From Pseudomonas serboccidentalis (GTDB lineage Bacteria; Pseudomonadota; Gammaproteobacteria; Pseudomonadales; Pseudomonadaceae), in the NCBI RefSeq assembly GCF_028830055.1, contig NZ_CP101655.1, positions 5,349,876 to 5,413,875 on the forward strand: a stretch of 64,000 nucleotides of DNA. Direction: 5' to 3'. The position numbers and the translations under genes are program-made. Every line of letters starts with the position of its first letter. Within the stretch, counting starts at the first letter, position 1. A model generated the notes under the pieces. That model had not been told where the DNA came from and ran no database searches. It saw only the letters and a list, made by a program, of their open reading frames with translations. This document shows, piece by piece, positions 37,561 to 45,689 of the stretch.

Positions 37561-37613
37561 TAAAAACCCGCCTCTAGGGCGGGTTGGGTGCTGCAGTCGT
37601 GAGCTAGCCCGCC
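37561..37613 (-). promoter_or_regulatory. Probable transcription attenuator upstream of threonine dehydratase
   Basis: Read on the minus strand: segment A GGCGGG (37608-37613, last codons of the leader ORF), segment B AACCCGCC (37578-37585) and segment C GGCGGGTT (37565-37572) followed by TTT. B:C is an 8-bp terminator stem with T-run; A:B is a competing stem that would prevent it. A ribosome reaching the leader stop would cover A and favour termination. This is classic amino-acid attenuation geometry; its operation is inferred. Confidence 0.6.
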
Positions 37614-37669
37614 AAATGAGGAATGGCGGTAATAATGCTTGGCTGGCAGCGCAATACGGTGGAAGTCAT
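37604..37669 (-). CDS. Putative 21-residue leader peptide
   Basis: Short ORF from ATG 37669 to TAG: begins MTSTVLRCQPS and continues IITAIPHLAG. It contains three Ile (all ATT), three Thr, two Leu and one Val, the amino acids of the pathway served by the downstream threonine dehydratase. The Ile codons lie 3 to 7 codons before segment A of the attenuator. The ribosome site is weak (TCAGG 4 bases before ATG) and the mapped promoter would leave only a few untranslated bases, so it may be a near-leaderless message. Confidence 0.5.
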   Translation of the reverse strand: MTSTVLRCQPSIITAIPHLAG

Positions 37670-37678
37670 GGGCCTGAA

Positions 37679-37706
37679 ATTAGCCCGACGGCGGTGGGCG
37701 CGTCAA
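37679..37706 (-). promoter_or_regulatory. Putative promoter of the leader/threonine dehydratase transcript
   Basis: Minus strand: -35 TTGACG (37701-37706), 16-bp spacer, -10 GCTAAT (37679-37684). It points leftward through the leader ORF and terminator toward the dehydratase. Confidence 0.5.
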
Positions 37707-37769
37707 TGGCTTATTTGGCGCTGGCGCTATAGGCTGGCGATTCTGCTCATCACCCCAAGGAAGGAATGC

Positions 37770-38105
37770 ATGATGTCTGTCGCCCTGCCCCTCACTGCGC
37801 TGATTGCGTTTACCGGCTACACCGTTTCGGTGATGCTCCAGGCCGAACAGTCGCTGATCGACTTCGGTATCAGCCTGATGTCACGTCCGGATACGGCGCA
37901 GGTAGTGATTGATCTGTATCTGCTGGCGACACTGGCCGGGGTGTGGATGGTCAAGGATGCGCGGTCGCGGGGAATGTCGATCTGGGCGGTGGTGCCGTAT
38001 CTGTTGCTGACGGCTGTATTTGTGTCGGTTGGGCCGTTGTTGTATCTGGTGGTGCGTGGGGTTCGGGAGCGCAAGAAAATGGCGGCAGCAGACCCGGTGA
38101 GCTGA
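37770..38105 (+). CDS. DUF2834-like membrane protein
   Basis: A 111-residue protein with three helices: VALPLTALIAFTGYTVSVML, VVIDLYLLATLAGVWMVKDA and IWAVVPYLLLTAVFVSVGPLL, with a charged tail. The layout and DARSRGMSIW loop fit DUF2834 from memory. ATG 37770 (or 37773) has AAGGAAGGA upstream; earlier in-frame codons overlap the leader region and are not protein-like. Function unknown. Confidence 0.65.
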   Translation: MMSVALPLTALIAFTGYTVSVMLQAEQSLIDFGISLMSRPDTAQVVIDLYLLATLAGVWMVKDARSRGMSIWAVVPYLLLTAVFVSVGPLLYLVVRGVRERKKMAAADPVS

Positions 38106-38134
38106 TCCGGATCTTCGGGTGTAGCTGAAACTGC

Positions 38135-38203
38135 TATCGCGAGCAGGCTCACGCCTACATTTTGGAAATGCGTTCCTCTGTAGGAGTGAGCCTGCTCGCG
38201 ATG
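38135..38203. repeat. Paired REP-type palindrome, family B
   Basis: Inverted family B pair between convergent genes. Confidence 0.85.
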
Positions 38204-38227
38204 GCGCCGGTACAGTCACCACTGTTA

Positions 38228-39151
38228 TCACTTGGCCAACCGCCGCAGCCCGAACAACATCCCCCCCGCCCCCAACAACATCACCAGCAGAAACACCGGG
38301 TACGAAATCCACCACGGCGTGCCCGCCGTCATCATGCTGAACTCCGACATCCCGCCAATGCTGGCGATCAGGTTTAACGGCAGAAACACCACGTTGATCA
38401 ACGTCAGTTTGCGCAGCAGGTTGTTCATGCTGTTATTCATCAGGTTGCCGCGCGCATCGATCAGCCCGGAAAACACCGTGGAGTAGATTTCCGCCTGTTT
38501 GTAGCACTGGTTATTTTCGATGATCAGGTCGTCGATCAGCCCGATCGCCTCGCTGCCAAAATGTTGCTTTTCCGCATGATTGCGCAGCCGCGTCAGCACC
38601 GCGCCATTGCTGTGCAGGGCATTGATGTAATAGATCAGGCTTTCGCTGAGATTGAACATCTGTACCAGATGCTGGTTCTGCATCGAGGCGTTGAATTTCT
38701 GTTGAAGCTCACGGGCCACCAGTTTGATCACCTTCAGGTGGCCGAGATAGTGGTGGATGTTGTTGAACAGCAAATCGAGCAACACATCCAGCGGCGCGTT
38801 GAGCGGCTGGCGCGTGCCGATGCCGTGCAGCGGCGTGTCGTCGGTGGCGATCACCAGCAGTTGACCGGGCGAAAACAGCAAACCGCAGGACGACACTTCG
38901 AACGCCAGGCTGCCACCGCCGGAATAGTTTTCCGGGCGCTTCCAGATCAGGAACAAGTGATCGGGGTGAAACTCGATTCGCGAGACTTCGTCCGGGTCCA
39001 GCGCCGAGGCCAGCGCGTGTTCGTCAACCTTGTAGTGGCTGTGGAGCAAGTCGCGCTCGGCAGCATCCGGGTTACTGAACAGCATCACCTCGGCGTCCAG
39101 CCGCTCGACCCGCTGCAACGCGCCATGACTCAATGCGAAACTGCTGATCAT
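38228..39151 (-). CDS. CorA-family divalent cation transporter, GMS variant
   Basis: A 307-residue CorA-like protein: cytosolic alpha/beta domain, long helical stalk (LLFNNIHHYLGHLKVIKLVARELQ), and two C-terminal helices, NVVFLPLNLIASIGGMSEFSMM and ISYPVFLLVMLLGAGGMLFGL. The usual GMN selectivity signature between the helices reads GMS here. CorA members move Mg2+, Ni2+ or Co2+, and ZntB variants use GIN, so ion preference is uncertain. ATG 39151 is chosen as the first residue of family-like sequence. Its 5' end overlaps the 3' end of the ATP-grasp gene (39159) closely, so the two are likely cotranscribed. Confidence 0.82.
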   Translation of the reverse strand: MISSFALSHGALQRVERLDAEVMLFSNPDAAERDLLHSHYKVDEHALASALDPDEVSRIEFHPDHLFLIWKRPENYSGGGSLAFEVSSCGLLFSPGQLLVIATDDTPLHGIGTRQPLNAPLDVLLDLLFNNIHHYLGHLKVIKLVARELQQKFNASMQNQHLVQMFNLSESLIYYINALHSNGAVLTRLRNHAEKQHFGSEAIGLIDDLIIENNQCYKQAEIYSTVFSGLIDARGNLMNNSMNNLLRKLTLINVVFLPLNLIASIGGMSEFSMMTAGTPWWISYPVFLLVMLLGAGGMLFGLRRLAK

Positions 39152-39158
39152 CGGCGCG

Positions 39159-40733
39159 TCACCAGGCCTGGCCGCGACGTTTGAGCTCCAATCGTCGCAC
39201 GAACTCTTCCAGCACCAGTGAATACAGATCGTCCTGCAAATAGGCATCTTCGATGCCAGCGTCAAGGTTCGGGTTGTCGTTGACCTCGATCACCACCACT
39301 TTGTCGCCGGCCTGTTTCAAGTCCACGCCGTAGAGGCCGTCGCCAATCAGGTTGGCGGTCTTCACCGCCAGTTCCACCACCGCACGCGGCGCCTCGTGGA
39401 CCGCAAGGGTGCGGCACTCGCCGTTGATGTCCTGGCCCTTGGCTTTGTGGTTGTAGATTTGCCAGTGGCCCTTGGACATGAAGTACTGGCAGGCAAAGAT
39501 CGGTTTGCGGTTGAGCACGCCGATGCGCCAGTCGTACTCGGTGTAGAAAAACTCTTGAGCCAGCAGCAACACCGAGTGTTCGAACAGTTCGGCGGTGGCT
39601 TCAAGCAGCGCCTGCTGGCTTTCGACCTTGATCACCCCACGGGAAAAGCAGCCGTCGGGGATCTTCAGCACCAGCGGAAACCCCAGGCGCTCGCCGACCC
39701 GTTCGAAGTCTTCCGGTCGTTCCTTGTAGAGAATTTCAGTGGCCGGCATGCCCAGTTGATGGCTGTTGAGCAGGTCGGTCAGATAAACCTTGTTGGTGCA
39801 GCGCAGGATCGACGTCGGGTCGTCCATCACCACCAGTCCTTCGCTTTCAGCCTTCTTGGCGAAGCGATAGGTGTGGTTGTCGACGCTGGTGGTCTCGCGG
39901 ATCAACAAGCCGTCGTACTCGGCGAGCCGCGCATAGTCCTTGCGCTCGATCAGCTCGACATCGATGCCCATGCGCTTGCCGACCCGAACGAAGTTTTCGA
40001 GTGCCTTGGCGTTTGAAGGCGGCAAGGCCTCCTGCGGATCGTGCAGGATCGCCAGGTCATAACGCGCCACTTGCGGCGAGCGCGGCATCCGCCAGACTTT
40101 ACGGCTGAAACCGTCCAGTGCATTGGCGAACTGATCTTCCTGATCGTCACGCAACTTGTGCAGCGCGCCGGACTTTATGCCTTCGATGTGCCAACCGTTA
40201 GTTCGACGGAACTCAACTAACAGAATCGGACACGGAAACACTTCAAACAACTGTCGAGCCAAGTCCTGCAGCGGTTCGATATGCGTCTTGCCGAAGTAAA
40301 GTGTCAGGGTGAACCCTTCGGTATCGCTGTAGAGATGATGACTGAGGGCCTTTTCCAGGGTTTTATCCAGGTCATCGAGGGCCAGCCCGTACAGTGATTT
40401 TTTTGTCAGTTCGCTGATGGTGCGCACCGATGGAATTACCTTGTGCCCACGGGCTTCGGCCAGCAGCGAGCAGTAGTAGCCGTGCCCCAGGTACTTGTAG
40501 CTGCGGCACAGGTTGATCACCTGCACACGCTTGCCCGGCTCGCTGTCGCGGGTTTGCTCAAGGTACTCCTGAGCAGTGACGATGTCCTCGCTGGGAAAAT
40601 ACGAGGCCCAGTCTTCCTTGCGTTCGACGATGATCAACACTTGACTGGAAGTTCTAATGGCTGGATTTAAATAAGTTGCCGCCGGCAAACTTTGCTCGGA
40701 TACTTCGCGCCAATGACCCTGTACCGCTGACAT
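39159..40733 (-). CDS. RimK-like ATP-grasp ligase with RLAN-type N-terminal domain
   Basis: A 524-residue ATP-grasp enzyme that would join an amino or carboxyl partner through an acyl-phosphate. N-terminal 25-230 is a RimK-like ATP-grasp N-terminal (RLAN-type) region (SQVLIIVERKEDWASYFPSED, INLCRSYKYLGHGYYCSLLAEARGH). The ATP-grasp core is about 280-510: DDPTSILRCTNKVYLTDLL, PLVLKIPDGCFSRGVIKV, and the metal-binding end VVVIEVNDNPNLDAGIED. ATG 40733 gives MSAVQGHWRE. It diverges from a GNAT/C39-peptidase fusion gene 92 bases away and precedes a CorA variant. Substrate unknown; such trios suggest peptide or amino-acid conjugate chemistry. Confidence 0.82.
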   Translation of the reverse strand: MSAVQGHWREVSEQSLPAATYLNPAIRTSSQVLIIVERKEDWASYFPSEDIVTAQEYLEQTRDSEPGKRVQVINLCRSYKYLGHGYYCSLLAEARGHKVIPSVRTISELTKKSLYGLALDDLDKTLEKALSHHLYSDTEGFTLTLYFGKTHIEPLQDLARQLFEVFPCPILLVEFRRTNGWHIEGIKSGALHKLRDDQEDQFANALDGFSRKVWRMPRSPQVARYDLAILHDPQEALPPSNAKALENFVRVGKRMGIDVELIERKDYARLAEYDGLLIRETTSVDNHTYRFAKKAESEGLVVMDDPTSILRCTNKVYLTDLLNSHQLGMPATEILYKERPEDFERVGERLGFPLVLKIPDGCFSRGVIKVESQQALLEATAELFEHSVLLLAQEFFYTEYDWRIGVLNRKPIFACQYFMSKGHWQIYNHKAKGQDINGECRTLAVHEAPRAVVELAVKTANLIGDGLYGVDLKQAGDKVVVIEVNDNPNLDAGIEDAYLQDDLYSLVLEEFVRRLELKRRGQAW

Positions 40734-40825
40734 AGAGATTGATCCGTTGGAGAACAAGACCATTTCTATTAAGCACGAAGTTTTTCGAAAGTCCCGTTTC
40801 GTTACGCAACTTTTACGGTGGTCAT

Positions 40826-41920
40826 ATGAATGCTGTTTTTCGTTTGGCGGTAGTTGAAGATCTGCCGGCGCTGCTGGCCCTGGAAATGCAATGTTTCACC
40901 ACCGACCGGCTGACCAGCCGCAGCTTTCAATGGATGATCACCCGCGCCCATGCGCAGTTGCTGGTGGCCGAACAGGAGGGGCAATTGCTCGGCTACGCAC
41001 TGGTGCTGTTTCATCGCGGCACCTCGTTGGCGCGGCTGTATTCCATCGCCATTGCGGGTGAAGCGCGCGGCTTGGGTTTGGGTAAACAATTGCTGCAACG
41101 CATCGAGGCCTGCGCGGTTGAGCACGATTGTGCCTACCTGCGCCTGGAAGTGCGCACCGACAATCCCACCGCGATTGCCCTGTACGAGCGCAACGGCTAT
41201 CGGCGCTTTGCGTTGATTCACGATTACTACGAAGACCACGCCGACGCGCTGCGCCTGGAAAAGCGCATCGTTCAGCACCGTGATTCACGCAGCATCAAGG
41301 TGCCCTACTACCCGCAAACCACCGATTTCACTTGCGGCCCGGCGTGCCTGTTGATGGCCATGGGCGCGTTGCAGCCCGGGCGTTTGCTCGAACGGCGTGA
41401 GGAATTGCAGCTCTGGCGAGAAGCGACCACGGTGTTCATGACCTCCGGTCATGGAGGCTGCAGCCCCCAGGGCTTGGCACTGGCCGCATGGCGCCGGGGC
41501 TTTCGCGTGCGTCTGCAACTGAGCATGGCCGGACCGTTGTTTCTAGATGGCGTGCGCGATGAGCATAAAAAAGATGTCATGCGCCTGGTGCACGATGAAT
41601 TCACCGCCCAACTGCAGGAGACCGACATCGAACGAATGATCGGCACCCATCTGGATCTGCCGCGGCTGTTGCAGGCAGGCGGCCAGCCTCTGGTGCTGAT
41701 CAGCAGCTATCGCCTGACCCGCTCCAAGTCACCGCACTGGGTGATGGTCACCGATTGCGACGAGGATTTTGTGTACCTGCACGATCCCGACGTCGATCAC
41801 AGCCAGCATCGCCAGCCCATGGACTGCCAGCATGTGCCGGTCAGCCATGGGGAGTTTGAGAAGATGAGTCGGTTTGGCCGAGGGAAATTAAGGGCGGCGG
41901 TGGTTTTGTCACCGCGATAA
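40826..41920 (+). CDS. GNAT acetyltransferase fused to C39-like cysteine peptidase
   Basis: A 364-residue fusion. Residues 5-150 are a GNAT domain with acetyl-CoA loop ARGLGLGKQLLQ and ALYERNGYRRF. Residues 155-360 are a papain-fold C39-like peptidase: TTDFTCGPACLLMAM with Cys170, SPHWVMVTDCDEDFVYLHDPD with His and Asp. No signal peptide. ATG 40826 has GGTGG upstream; the longer in-frame ORF from 40739 runs through the divergent promoter. Divergent from the RimK-like ligase, which suggests a joint pathway in which a peptide is cleaved, acetylated and ligated. Confidence 0.85.
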   Translation: MNAVFRLAVVEDLPALLALEMQCFTTDRLTSRSFQWMITRAHAQLLVAEQEGQLLGYALVLFHRGTSLARLYSIAIAGEARGLGLGKQLLQRIEACAVEHDCAYLRLEVRTDNPTAIALYERNGYRRFALIHDYYEDHADALRLEKRIVQHRDSRSIKVPYYPQTTDFTCGPACLLMAMGALQPGRLLERREELQLWREATTVFMTSGHGGCSPQGLALAAWRRGFRVRLQLSMAGPLFLDGVRDEHKKDVMRLVHDEFTAQLQETDIERMIGTHLDLPRLLQAGGQPLVLISSYRLTRSKSPHWVMVTDCDEDFVYLHDPDVDHSQHRQPMDCQHVPVSHGEFEKMSRFGRGKLRAAVVLSPR

Positions 41921-41938
41921 GTCTTGGTGCCCAGATAC

Positions 41939-42036
41939 CTGTGGCGAGGGGGCAAGCCCCCGCTGGGCAACAGAGCGTCCCCTGTTTCTACCACGCCTGC
42001 TTCGCAGGCGAACGGGGGCAAGCCCCCTCACCACAG
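41939..42036. repeat. Paired palindromic repeat, family D
   Basis: Outer inverted pair TGTGGCGAGGGGGCAAGCCC (41939 onward) with GGGGGCAAGCCCCCTCACCACA-type end, enclosing a small hairpin CGCCTGCTTCGCAGGCG. Different core from families A-C and the only copy here. Lies between convergent genes. Confidence 0.75.
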
Positions 42037-42061
42037 AATTATCCGCCTGCCAGGACGCAAG

Positions 42062-43207
42062 TTATTTCAGGCCTACCTTGTACAACGAACCATCCTCCTC
42101 ATCCGTCAGCACATACAGATAACCATCCGGCCCCTGCCGCACATCACGAATCCGCCGTTTCAGCTCCCCCAGCAAACGCTCTTCGTGCACCACCTTGTCC
42201 CCGTCAAACTGCAACCGGATCAGCTCCTGACTGACCAGCGCACCGATGAACAGGTTCTGCTGCCACGGTTTGAAGCGTTCAGCGTCGTAGAACGCCATTC
42301 CGGTAATGCCGGGCGATTTCTCCCACACATGGTGCGGATCAACGGCGCCCTCGACGCTCTTGCCCTTGGCTTCCGGGATCGGCTGCAGGGAATAGTTGAT
42401 GCCGTGGGTCGCCAGCGGCCAGCCGTAGTTCTTGCCGCGCTCGATGATGTTCACCTCATCGCCGCCGCGTGGGCCGTGTTCGTTTTCCCAGAGTGTGCCG
42501 TTCCACGGATTGAGCGCCGCGCCTTGCGGGTTACGATGGCCGTAGGACCAGATTTCCGGACGCACGCCGGACTGGCCCACGAACGGGTTGTCATCCGGCA
42601 CCTTGCCATCGGGGAAGATCCGCACGACCTTGCCTTGCAGTTTGTCGAGGTCCTGCGCGGTCGGCCGGTCGTTGTTTTCGCCGAGGGTGATGAACAGATA
42701 GCCATCGCGGTCGAACACCAGCCGGGAGCCGAAGTGATTGCCGGTCGAAAGTTTCGGCTCCTGGCGGAAGATCACCTTGAAGTCTTTCAAGGTCCGCAGG
42801 TCATCCGATAGCCGCCCACGCCCCACCGCCGTTCCGGCCTTGTCTCCGGCACCACCGCCCTCGGCGAACGACAGGTAGACCAGACGATCCTGTTTGAAGT
42901 CCGGTGACAGCACCACGTCGAGCAAACCACCCTGGCCCTTGGCCCAGACTTTCGGCACGCCACTGATGGGTTCCGAGCGCTTGCCGTCGGCGCCTATCAC
43001 CCGCAGGTTGCCCGGACGCTCGGTCACCAGCATGCCTTGGCGGTCCGGCAGAAATGCCAGCGCCCACGGGTGCTTGAGGCCTTGGGTAATCGTCGTGACT
43101 TCAAGGGTGCCCTGCTCGCTTTGCAGCTCTTTGGGGGCGGCGGCGAACGCTGGAGCGCTGATGAGCGCCCCGACGCACAGCGTGGCTAGTAGGGTTTTAC
43201 GCAACAT
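42062..43207 (-). CDS. PQQ-dependent sugar/aldose dehydrogenase (soluble GDH type)
   Basis: A 381-residue periplasmic beta-propeller enzyme with signal peptide (LLATLCVGALISAPAFAAAP). Typical sGDH/YliI signatures: GLKHPWALAFLPD with the propeller start, TGNHFGSRLVF with catalytic His, SYGHRNPQGAALNP and WENEHGPRGGDEVN (calcium/PQQ region). It oxidises aldoses outside the cytoplasm using PQQ. ATG 43207 has AAAGGA upstream; 13 earlier in-frame residues precede the signal. Stand-alone gene. Confidence 0.87.
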   Translation of the reverse strand: MLRKTLLATLCVGALISAPAFAAAPKELQSEQGTLEVTTITQGLKHPWALAFLPDRQGMLVTERPGNLRVIGADGKRSEPISGVPKVWAKGQGGLLDVVLSPDFKQDRLVYLSFAEGGGAGDKAGTAVGRGRLSDDLRTLKDFKVIFRQEPKLSTGNHFGSRLVFDRDGYLFITLGENNDRPTAQDLDKLQGKVVRIFPDGKVPDDNPFVGQSGVRPEIWSYGHRNPQGAALNPWNGTLWENEHGPRGGDEVNIIERGKNYGWPLATHGINYSLQPIPEAKGKSVEGAVDPHHVWEKSPGITGMAFYDAERFKPWQQNLFIGALVSQELIRLQFDGDKVVHEERLLGELKRRIRDVRQGPDGYLYVLTDEEDGSLYKVGLK

Positions 43208-43259
43208 GCACGATTCCTTTTGTTCGTTTGAAAGGCTGACAGGCACTCAGGCCCGACGC

Positions 43260-43601
43260 TCAACGGTTGCTGTCTCCCTCTCGCGGAGGTGGGTTGGGAA
43301 TGAATTTCGTCGGTGTACTCGGCACCGAACGCTGCTGCTGACCATTGCCGATGCCGCCGTTGCCGACTGTGGGTGAACTGGGCACAGGCACGGTGTTGGG
43401 CCCGCGAATCGCCGGCGCACTGGGTTGCGTACCCTGCATGCTGTTGGGATTGGCCCGGCGGATCGGGCTGTTGTAGGGATTGTTCTGGTTGCCAGTGGGA
43501 CTTTGAGCCAGCAACCCCGACATGGACGGTGCCAGGACATCGGCATGCGCCAGACCGGTCCCAAGGAGCAGAACGATGATGCCTAGCGGAATTCGGTTCA
43601 T
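43260..43601 (-). CDS. Secreted Asn/Pro/Ser-rich small protein
   Basis: A 113-residue protein with signal peptide (IPLGIIVLLLGTGLAHADV) and a low-complexity mature part rich in Pro, Asn, Ser and Gly (PTGNQNNPYNSP, VGNGGIGNGQQQ). No family recognised and probably disordered. It lies 52 bases upstream of the sugar dehydrogenase on the same strand and may share its transcript. Confidence 0.6.
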   Translation of the reverse strand: MNRIPLGIIVLLLGTGLAHADVLAPSMSGLLAQSPTGNQNNPYNSPIRRANPNSMQGTQPSAPAIRGPNTVPVPSSPTVGNGGIGNGQQQRSVPSTPTKFIPNPPPREGDSNR

Positions 43602-43790
43602 GGGGCGGCCTCTCGATGCACAGGGGATAGAGCCTTCGAGTCCACGCTACGCCGCTGGTTCGGATTTGTTAACCCGCGGGCGTTAAACAACATGTAACAC
43701 GACTTGACCAGATCCCTTGAGGCCCGCGCAATCAGCGGAAACTTTCGCCCAGCGCCGCAGGTCACCTGATCATCACTCGGAGAACTGACC

Positions 43791-44663
43791 ATGGCTCGGG
43801 CAATCTGGAAAGGCGCGATCAGCTTCGGACTGGTACACATCCCCGTCGCGCTGGTGTCGGCAACGTCCTCGCACGGTGTGGACTTTGACTGGCTGGACAG
43901 CCGCAGCATGGACCCGGTGGGCTATAAACGGGTGAACAAGGTGACCGGCAAGGAAGTCACCAAGGAGCACATCGTCAAAGGCGTGGCTTATGAAAAGGGG
44001 CGCTACGTGGTACTCAGCGAAGAGGAAATCCGTTCGGCGCACCCGGTGTCGACTCAGACCATCGACATCTTTTCGTTCGTCGATGCCGAGCAGATCCCGT
44101 TGCAGAACATCGACACGCCCTACTACCTCGCCCCGGACAAACGCGGTGGCAAGGTCTACGCACTGCTGCGTGAAACCCTGAGCAAAACCAACAAGGTCGC
44201 CCTCGCCCGCGTCGTTCTGCACACCCGGCAATATCTGGCGGCGCTGATGCCGCTGGAATCGGCCCTGGTGCTGGTCAAACTGCGCTGGCCGCAGGAGGTG
44301 CGGGGGCTGGATGAGCTGGAGCTGGGCAGCGAGGTGACCAAGCCCGAACTGGCCAAGGGCGAACTGGATATGGCCAAGCGCCTGGTGCAGGACATGAGCG
44401 GCGACTGGAGTCCCGAAGATTACAAGGATGAATTTGAGGACAAGATCATGGCCCTGGTCGAGAAAAAGGCCCATGAAGGCAAGATCGAGGATGTCGAGAC
44501 CGTGGGTGGCGAGGAGGAACGCAAAACCGCGGATGTCATCGATCTGACCGAGCTGCTCAAGCGCAGTCTGGGTGGCAAGACGACGGCCAGGCCCAAGGCG
44601 AAAGCCAAACCTGCCAGCAAGGCGACGCCGGCGAGAAAGACCAAAAAGGCTTCCGGGGAATAA
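43791..44663 (+). CDS. ku: Ku protein of bacterial non-homologous end joining
   Basis: A 290-residue Ku homodimer subunit that rings DNA ends and recruits LigD. Starts MARAIWKGAISFGLVHIPV, the usual Ku opening; bridge and core domain contain PLQNIDTPYYLAPDKRGGKVYALLRE and VLHTRQYLAALMP. The C-terminal 40 residues are Lys/Ala-rich (KAKAKPASKATPARKTKK), the DNA-binding extension seen in many Pseudomonas Ku proteins. No ligD is in the window; ku here is flanked by unrelated genes. Ribosome site GGAG 9 bases upstream. Confidence 0.95.
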   Translation: MARAIWKGAISFGLVHIPVALVSATSSHGVDFDWLDSRSMDPVGYKRVNKVTGKEVTKEHIVKGVAYEKGRYVVLSEEEIRSAHPVSTQTIDIFSFVDAEQIPLQNIDTPYYLAPDKRGGKVYALLRETLSKTNKVALARVVLHTRQYLAALMPLESALVLVKLRWPQEVRGLDELELGSEVTKPELAKGELDMAKRLVQDMSGDWSPEDYKDEFEDKIMALVEKKAHEGKIEDVETVGGEEERKTADVIDLTELLKRSLGGKTTARPKAKAKPASKATPARKTKKASGE

Positions 44664-44719
44664 TCAGATCGGGTTTTCGTCAGGGAGCTGACAGGTTGGC
44701 TCTGAGAGACTGATTACCA

Positions 44720-44776
44720 GCAGGCTGACACTCACAATCCTGTCTGTTGAACACAGAACCTTGTGTGAGCCAGCCT
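44720..44776. terminator. Possible bidirectional terminator between ku and lpxO
   Basis: Imperfect inverted repeat, CAGGCTGACACTCACAA with TTGTGTGAGCCAGCCTG, between two convergent genes. No clean T-run, so terminator function is tentative. Confidence 0.35.
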
Positions 44777-44789
44777 GCAGGCAATGACG

Positions 44790-45689
44790 TCAGATCAAAA
44801 TGAAGATCGCCAGCAGACCGCCGAAGATCGCCCATTTTTCCATGTAGTAACGCGTGCGGTTGCGTTTTTTCAGCTCTTTGCCACGCAGACGGACTTTGTA
44901 GATTTTGGTAAACAGGCGGTTGATCCCGCCGGTGCGGTCGCCCGCATCGTTCGGTGCACCGGCCGCCGACATCACAGTGCGGCTGAACCAGGCGTTGAAC
45001 GCCGCCGCCCAACGGTATTTCATCGGGCGCTCGATGTCGCAGAACAGAATGATGCGGTTTTTGTCAGTGGTGTTTTCGGCGTAGTGGATGTAGGTCTCAT
45101 CGAACATGACGGCCTCACCGTCGCGCCAGTGATAGCTTTCACCGTCGACGTTGATGTAGCAACCCGCATCGTTCGGCGTGTCCAGGCCCAGGTGGTAGCG
45201 ATAGGAGCCGGCATAGGGATCACGGTGACGGACCAGTTTCGAACCCGGTGGCAGCTCGGCGAACATCGCAGCCTTGATCGAGCCGATGCTCTGTACCAGT
45301 TCGGTGGTGCGCGGGCACAGCTTCATCGCCGACGGATGACTCTCGCCGTACCACTTGAGGTAGAAACGCTTCCAGCCACTTTTGAAGAACGAGTTGAAAC
45401 CGACGTCATCGTATTGATTCGAGCGCTTGATCTCACCGGCGCGCAGCAGGTTCTGCCCTTCCTGGCGGATTTCTTCCCAGTGCGCCTGCAATGGACTCAG
45501 GTCCGGAAATTCGGAAGGATCGAGATACGGCTTGTTCGGCTTCTTCGAGAACAGATACAGGAAGCAGTTGATCGGAGCGAGAAACGTCGAGTGATCGCTC
45601 AGTTGACGGCCCAGTTTGTGACGCACACGGCCACGCAGGTGAACGTATGCAATGGAAATGACATAAATAGCGGCAATGATGAGTTTCAC
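44790..45689 (-). CDS. lpxO: Lipid A 2-hydroxylase LpxO (Fe(II)/2-oxoglutarate dioxygenase)
   Basis: About 299 residues; inner-membrane-anchored dioxygenase that hydroxylates a secondary acyl chain of lipid A. N-terminal helix KLIIAAIYVISIAYVH, catalytic HxD in LVRHRDPYAGSYRYHLGLD, distal His in DETYIHYAENTT, and a C-terminal hydrophobic anchor WAIFGGLLAIFILI. GTG 45689 gives VKLIIAAIYV, matching the usual LpxO N-terminus; GTG 45701 would add four residues and neither has a strong ribosome site. Confidence 0.88.
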   Translation of the reverse strand: MKLIIAAIYVISIAYVHLRGRVRHKLGRQLSDHSTFLAPINCFLYLFSKKPNKPYLDPSEFPDLSPLQAHWEEIRQEGQNLLRAGEIKRSNQYDDVGFNSFFKSGWKRFYLKWYGESHPSAMKLCPRTTELVQSIGSIKAAMFAELPPGSKLVRHRDPYAGSYRYHLGLDTPNDAGCYINVDGESYHWRDGEAVMFDETYIHYAENTTDKNRIILFCDIERPMKYRWAAAFNAWFSRTVMSAAGAPNDAGDRTGGINRLFTKIYKVRLRGKELKKRNRTRYYMEKWAIFGGLLAIFILI

